Made by a program: the position numbers and the translations under genes. Positions 58,133-64,000 of a stretch of 64,000 nucleotides of DNA are shown piece by piece (positions within the stretch are counted from its first letter, which is position 1; each line of letters opens with the position of its first letter). Source of the stretch: Asterias rubens (Eukaryota; Echinodermata; Asteroidea; Forcipulatida; Asteriidae); contig NC_047068.1 in NCBI RefSeq assembly GCF_902459465.1, positions 17,817,195 to 17,881,194 on the forward strand. The letters are read 5' to 3'. The notes beneath the pieces are model-generated. The model made no database searches and had not been told where the DNA came from. It saw only the letters and a program-made list of their open reading frames with translations.

Positions 58133-59244
58133 CCCTTTCAATACCATTGTCGAGTTTACTCGACTGCGCAATGCAAGCGCTTCCTTACCATTGTCGAGAA
58201 AACTCGACCGTGCGTTGTGTAGTCGCTCCGTCCCAATGTCGAGAAAACTCGACAGAAAAAAGCATTGCCTTTGAGAGATTGTATTTAATTTGTTTTGATT
58301 TAATTTGCTTGTTTACCAAGCATTGCAATGGTATGTATTGTATAGGGGGTCGCCATTAATATGATTTTCTGAGAAAAGTACACCTCAAGATTTCACGCTT
58401 CTGTTTTTTTTCGTCAAAAATCACAATCATGTCTGCTCATTGCACGGAGGTTTTGGCTTAAATGTTTGCCTATAGTGACTCTATAAAAAGACTTTGGGAA
58501 GTTCTATCAAAGTATCTAGTGAACATTTTGCATCAAATCGTGGTATTTCGTCACCAGACATGCAGTCAGATGATGACAAAACCGGACTATACCAACGGTA
58601 GCTAACTGGACCGAGCACGTAACCCGTTCAACGCCGTGGGCTTGGGCGTGCATGGCGGGCGGGCCTGGACCCACTCGTGCTGGTCGAAGTGACCGTGGTA
58701 GCTGAACACTTTCAAAACAGATAAGATTTTTCAGCAAAATAGGTTCCGATTATGGTACAAATGGAAATAGAAGCCTATAATGAAAACGTTTATATTTTCT
58801 GAGAAGTTTTTACAAACTTTTCTTGAGGAAAAATAGGTTGAAAATTTTGTTGTTTTTCTTGAGACAGAAATCCCGAATAAAATAGTTTTACAAACTTTTC
58901 TTGAGGAAAAATAGGTTGAAAATTTTGTTGTTTTTCTTGAGACAGAAATCCCGAATAAAATAGAAGTATTTTTTTTCAGCCAGAAATCTTGCAAACAAAG
59001 ATAAGATAATATATACAAATTTGACATCGTAGGAAAGGTCATTTCATATGCTACAAATTGCATGCACAAAGTTTTTCAAAAAAATAATGTCTTTCCACAG
59101 AAAAACAAGATTGAAAACAGTACACACTGCAAATTGCGATATATTTTTTTAGTGTGAAAAAATACGGTACACAGCATTGTGACCTTTGTCAACAATGCGG
59201 TATCCGGTTGGGCGCTTGCAATAAACAATGTGGTATTGAAAGGG
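58133..59244. mobile_element. non-autonomous piggyBac-type element, 1112 bp
   Basis: The ends CCCTTTCAATACCA and TGGTATTGAAAGGG are exact inverted repeats, directly flanked by TTAA on both sides (58129-58132, 59245-59248). TTAA duplication and a CCC start are hallmarks of piggyBac. The left subterminal part has three TCGAG-loop-CTCGA palindromes (58151, 58194, 58239). The interior has no transposase frame. Confidence 0.85.
58807..58965. repeat. 78-bp tandem duplication inside the piggyBac-like element
   Basis: tacaaacttttcttgaggaaaaataggttg starts at 58811 and again at 58889, and the copies are almost identical. Confidence 0.92.
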
Positions 59245-59279
59245 TTAAGTTAGGAAGAGTTTTGTGAAATCGGCGGCAG

Positions 59280-61590
59280 CAGTATAAAGCAGTAGCTGCC
59301 TGAAAGGGTAAAAATAGTAAGCACATAATTATTATATAAAAGCGTAATAAAGAAGGGTAATAATGTGTTCATTCAAGATTACACAGTTTTAACATAGTGG
59401 AGGTGTAATGAAACACTAAATTACAAAAATTAATGAAGGCTAATTTGCTATCCTATTCCTATACATTTATACAAGGAAAATGTTTCACTTTTAATCACTG
59501 ACTACTCAATAAAATTTTAATTGAAAAGCTTTCCATATCCTGCGCCTCTTAAAAAAGGAATACACATCTCATTTGAGAGATTTAATTCATAGAAAGAATG
59601 AAAAACTGGTGTCAAGAGGATATACGGAAACTTTTCTGGAACTAGCGAAAAGGTCGCAACAAATTGAATTGTTAATTCACTCACACAAAGTGGCCAATTA
59701 TTATAACAGGGAAGTGTTTACTTGAACCATATAAAAATGTATTGTTTATTTGTTCAATAAATAGTAATACAGTATTGTTACAACAAAAATGTATCGTTTT
59801 TTGGTTAACCAGAGAAAAATGGCGGACAAACCCCCCCCCTACTTTTTCATTCGTATGAACCAAGAGAAAAGACAGTATCTATTCTTAGGATGTTTTTATC
59901 ATTAAATTTGGTGTTGAAGTCACTGAACCCAACACCGGGTCTCACATCACAGTCGGATTTGGCATCTTTTTGTGTAAAAAAATGCGAAATCCGTACACAA
60001 AAGTTGAAGTCCAAGTTAATTACAAAAAAAATTCTCAATCTCTGACTGAGTCGTTGCATAGAAAGAATGATGGAGGAAGGATCGTTGCAAATTCTTACCT
60101 CAAATTTCTAGTCGACTTTCTTGAAGAAAACAGTCAATATATCCCACAAAAACGTCTATAAATCACACAAGTTACTTGTCCGTGTTTACATCCAAAGCTC
60201 GTAGCAAAAACTCAGTGGTAAATGTAAGCGAATTCCGTTAAAAATAACCGCACAACAATGGAAATAAAAAGGACACAGCTACACAATTCAAGAAGAGAGC
60301 GCGCACATGGTATTTATCAGTATCACAACAAAATACACGGCGGGCACGAACTGCAAAGCAACCGGCACGCTGCCAAGTCATGCTCGCTAACCACGCACGC
60401 GCTTCATGCATTTTTTTGGCGCATGGGGGGGGACTAGACTGCGGGCAATTTCGTCATTTTTCTTCCCGCCGTCCGCACTATTCATTGTATTATGGGTGTT
60501 ATTTAACACTCAATTAAACTCCTCCTCAAATAAAAGGCCAGCTAGACCAGTATCTTAATCAGATTAAACACTATCGTGCTTGTTCGTACTCATATCAATT
60601 ACTTTATTGGTTTTGGATAGCTGTGTTGATGATAACAAAACCCTGAAAGACGGTTAAATTGGTGTTGTTTACACTTGCCCCTCTCATTCATTAAAAGGAA
60701 CACCCCTAAATCAGTTAATAGATTAGTCTTAGTTCCTGACGCAATCACAGTGTACACGTGCGTACTTGAACTCAACTTGTTTATACTCGTGCTTTTATGA
60801 TAATCATGGATGTGTGGGAATTTCGCGGGAAAAATGCGGGGAAACAATAATAATAACAATAGTATTTTTTGTTTCAGAGCTAGCGCTGTGTACATAGCCC
60901 AACCACAGAACAAGCTCCATTCGGCACCTTACACACGTCAATACACAGGCCAACCCCATCCATAACACAGTAAAATAAATACACCACCAAATAAATAGTA
61001 AATAAAAGAAATAATTAAATCAATCAATCAACCTTTCAATCAATTAGTAGAACAGTCAATCAGTCAATCAGTCACTCATTCAACTTAACTAAAAAGCAAT
61101 AAGCAAGATAAAAAGGAGTTACTATGGGCCAGGCGTTTGCAAAATTGCATATGAAGGACAATGGCCTACAACTTGTCAAAATGAAAAATCATGGGAAATT
61201 CAATATGTCAATTTCATCATAATTATTCTCTTATTGAGATTTTTGTAGATATTTACATGTGGACGGCGGCCCCGGTATTTGTTTTCAACACATTGGATAG
61301 TCATACTAGCCTGCGAATGGTGGCATCATGATACAGAAAAATGTAACAAGATTTTACTTTTCATCTAAAATTAAATTATTATATTCTTGATTGGACAAAT
61401 TGACCTAACTACAGAGAAATGAGTAAATATGGTTTGCTTTTATTTGTTAATTAAATTTTGTTGTACTATCCTTGAAAACTAGAAGAGGTCAAAAGCCAAT
61501 TGTGAATGATGCGCTTTATCCGCACTTGACTTTGAGTGCATCGACGTTTTCAGTGCATTCCCTTATGGCCCCTCTGCCAAATGACCCAGC
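59280..61590. other. no gene seen
   Basis: A C run lies at 59830-59838 and a G run at 60425-60433. The stretch 60290-60480 is richer in GC and CpG (cacggcgggcacg, cccgccgtccgc) and could hold a promoter on either strand; no transcript structure supports that. Confidence 0.35.
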
Positions 61591-61599
61591 TGGCCCTTG

Positions 61600-61730
61600 C
61601 ATGATGTCTCAAACCAAAGTTTGTATGAGAGAGAATGGAAGTTGCCAGCTTTGCGTTAATATTATATCTTTGTGAGAGTTTGTTGCGCTCCCTTGATGGG
61701 AAGATTATCTAAACAAATAATAACCAAACA
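61600..61730 (+). repeat. dispersed repeat, TTTGTATGAGAGAGA family, copy 3
   Basis: gtttgtatgagagagaatggaagttgccagctttgcgttaata..tttgtgagagtttgttgcgctccc, followed by aaacaaa as in the other two copies. Confidence 0.72.
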
Positions 61731-61767
61731 CCCCAACAAACAAACAACCCCACAAACAACCCCACAA

Positions 61768-61882
61768 ACAGACAGCCAGCCAGACAGACAGACGGACGGA
61801 CGGACGGACGGACGGACGGACGGACGGACGGACGGACGGACGGACGGACGGACGGACGGACGGACGGACGGACGGACGGACG

Positions 61883-61926
<44 letters not shown>
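61768..61926. repeat. compound microsatellite (GACG)n(GACA)n
   Basis: About 25 GACG units are followed by about 9 GACA units, with (caaa)n-like sequence outside. Long frames on both strands are artefacts of it. Confidence 0.97.
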
Positions 61927-61928
<2 letters not shown>

Positions 61929-61989
61929 AACACACAAAGACAGACAGACACACAAACAAGCAAACAAACATTAAAACAATAAAACCCTG

Positions 61990-62770
61990 CAAATATAAAT
62001 ATATTCCACAACTGGAGTGGAAACTGTGGACAATTCAGATAAAGATGTCAACCAGTAAGTTTTTATTCAAAATGTAGTCCATTTCAGAAAGTTTACCTAA
62101 ATTTTTCAAACAAGGTTCAATCAAAAAACATTTTGATTATGTTTAATTTTGTTCAAAAAGGTATTCAACTTTATAACGAACCTTTTTTTGTAAAATAACA
62201 CTTCAAATATCTATGCATTAAGTAATAAATTAAATAAACCATGCATAAAGAATGAAACTTAGACGAAACACACTAAAAATCAAATTCAAAATTGGTTTAG
62301 ATTTGATTCATGCACGATTTAAGAAGCTAAGAGACTTTGAAATATGTTTCGTCTTAGAGTTTTTAAAATTTATTGGTTGATACAAACTCAATGACTTTGC
62401 AAACAAAAATATCACACAAATAAAGCCTCAAACCTTTAAGGTGCATGAACAGGCTTTGATGATAAGAGCTTTATAAAAACACAAACATGAAAGATAATTG
62501 CAAATTCATGAAAGCAAACATTGAAAGACAAATATTGCAGCTAAATGAAGTGGCTTAAGGGAAATTGCAGTGCATACACATTGCATGAAATTTAAAACTT
62601 GTATCAATCTATAATTATGCTGAGATAAAGCCTCTACGGACCAATGGCTTAATCATACAGCTGACCAAAGAGCAAGGAACAGGGCTGAAATATGCTTGGC
62701 ACAAAATGAATATGCAATGTGTATGCTCTATTCAGTGTGGGTGATTTTCAACTGCACACAATTTCTTGTT
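61990..62770. other. no gene seen
   Basis: AT-rich, no exon-like structure. Confidence 0.4.
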
Positions 62771-62776
62771 TTGAAG

Positions 62777-63157
62777 ACCCTGGACACTATTGGTAAATTG
62801 TCAAAGACCAGTCTTTTCACTTGGTGTTCTCAACATTTGCATAAAATAACAAACCTGTGAAAATTTCAGCTCAATTGGTCGTCGAAGTTGCGAGATAATA
62901 ATGAAAGAAAAAACACCCTTGTCACACGAAGTTGTGTGCTTTCAGATGCTTGATTTCGAGACCTCAAAATCTAAATTTGAGGTCTCGAAATCAAATTCGT
63001 CGAAAACTACTTCTTTCTCAAAAACTAGTTCACTTCAGAGGGAGCAGTTTCTCACCATGCTTTATACCATCAACCTCTCCCCATTACTTGTTACCAAGTA
63101 ATGTTTTATGCTAATAATTATTTTGAGTAATTACCAATAGTGTCCACTGCCTTTAAA
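62777..63157. mobile_element. intact GACACTATTGGTAA-family element
   Basis: The ends GGACACTATTGGTAA and TTACCAATAGTGTCC are inverted repeats. The middle carries a perfect-looking hairpin (gatttcgagacctcaaa / tttgaggtctcgaaatc at 62952-62992). Non-coding. Related copies: 22425, 36790, 56240. Confidence 0.82.
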
Positions 63158-63549
63158 AGGATTGTAAGCACATGCAAACAACAATGCAAAACGACACACA
63201 CATTAATTTTTTGATTCACAATCTTATCAAAATCTTTAAATTGCACATTAACTTTTTTATAGAATACAAAACGCTAACTACCGGTAATACAAAATTGCTC
63301 AGCAGAAAAATTGCTTGTACTTTCACACTTAATACAACACACATAATAAAATGAACTAGTAAATTTTGAAAATTTGTTGGGCAAGCATGTATTAAATGTT
63401 ATAAAATGCCTGTGTGAGAAGTAAAATGATTCAAGTTATTTTTTCAACAATATAAGTTTGAGTGTTGTGTGATTCACACCACAACACAATGTCCAATCTA
63501 CTTTCATGGATAGATTATGACGGTGAAAATAGGATAATCAAAATCTACA

Positions 63550-63735
63550 TAGAAATTGCTATACAACAGTTACCCGTTGTATGGCTTCTGACTGGGATTG
63601 CGAACGGAGATATTGACAAAATAGGGAGACTGCCAACATTAGGGCTAAATAGCTCTGTTGGTAGAGTGCTGGCACGTTAATCTAGAGGTTGCAGGTTCAA
63701 GTCCTGCTCTAGGGAATTTTTCTTTGTTAAACCCC
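63550..63735 (+). mobile_element. tRNA-derived SINE, family A, copy 2
   Basis: A box: TAGCTCTGTTGGTAGAGTGC. B box: GGTTCAAGTCC. The tail is ctagggaatttttctttgtt. Both promoter boxes of RNA polymerase III are well kept. Confidence 0.75.
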
Positions 63736-63869
63736 AAATCATTTCAACATTTATCCAGTCAGTTTCCCCTGTGGTTTATAACTTGAGGTGTTAGCAAAAA
63801 GTCAAATCTGACTAAAGTGATCTCTCTGCTGCAGCTTCAAATTTCAAGAATGTATCGTAAACTTTGATG

Positions 63870-64000
63870 TGATCGGCAGTTACAGGTTGTATGTCTTCTA
63901 AATGGCACCCCCTGAACAAAGGTTTTGAAAAAATGGGAAGACTGCCAACATTAGAGATAGATAGCTCTACTGGTGGAGCGCTGGCATGTTAATACAGAGG
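63870..64000 (+). mobile_element. tRNA-derived SINE, family A, copy 3 (cut by window end)
   Basis: It starts like copy 2 (gttgtatgtcttctaaatggcaccc..aaaatgggaagactgccaacattag), then tagctctactggtggagcgctggc. The B box falls outside the window. Confidence 0.72.

Larger units (their letters stand above)
58022..59275. mobile_element. host palindromic MITE interrupted by a piggyBac-like element
   Basis: The left end CGTCGATTTCACAAAGAGTTAGGA and the right end taggaagagttttgTGAAATCGGCGG are inverted repeats. Removing 58133-59244 and one TTAA leaves a normal element of about 140 bp. Confidence 0.68.

Noticed and set aside
61662-61992. Long frames on both strands (Thr/Asp/Arg/Gly or Ser/Val/Cys/Leu repeats)
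   Set aside because: They are translations of the GACG/GACA microsatellite.
63630-63705. tRNA-Asn gene (GTT in the anticodon position)
   Set aside because: Same SINE family; stems are imperfect and the repeat extends on both sides.

Overview
This looks like nuclear DNA of a marine deuterostome, most likely an echinoderm and perhaps a sea star. The reasons are AT-rich, intron-rich DNA with GT-AG splice sites, a sialyltransferase of the ST6GALNAC group (in animals this family is mostly deuterostome), and dense short DNA transposons and tRNA-derived SINEs. The species call is inference. Most long open frames here are chance frames in satellites, so genes were read from splice sites, exon phase and protein motifs.

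Three loci are supported. (1) 1014-2100 (+): the last three exons (stalk, membrane segment, cytoplasmic tail) of a small type I receptor whose 5' end lies outside the window. (2) 37258-39743 (+): a complete five-exon, 212-residue paralogue. It has a signal peptide, one six-cysteine domain with the cysteine spacing of Fn14 (TNFRSF12A, the TWEAK receptor), a Ser/Thr stalk, a membrane helix and a short tail. Both tails carry a TRAF2-type motif (PKQET and SQQET) followed by a shared ETG..P..FHP stretch. (3) 53975-47816 (-): a complete five-coding-exon, 353-residue ST6GALNAC-like Golgi sialyltransferase. Its sialylmotifs L and S are well kept, but motif III reads SYYK and the VS histidine position is lysine.

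Between these lie exon-like pieces without a recognised product: a triplicated phase-1 exon (13964-15505), two convergent exon candidates near 16.75-17.58 kb, an inverted pair of homologous exon clusters (19.98-20.5 kb + and 23.57-24.2 kb -), a repeated minus-strand exon series (26.7-29 kb) and a possible small GDS-motif gene (32100-34334).

The rest is repeat. At 7.7-12.9 kb there is a nest of terminal-inverted-repeat elements, including a 2.2-kb palindrome with 4-bp target duplication. Satellites occupy 18.2-19.6, 21.1-21.9, 24.8-25.7 and 26.1-26.6 kb. A non-autonomous piggyBac-type element with TTAA duplications (58133-59244) sits inside another palindromic repeat. A family with CAGGCCTG ends is scattered from 18 to 54 kb, including introns of both complete genes. 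Three SINE families and a GACG/GACA microsatellite (61.8 kb) complete the picture.
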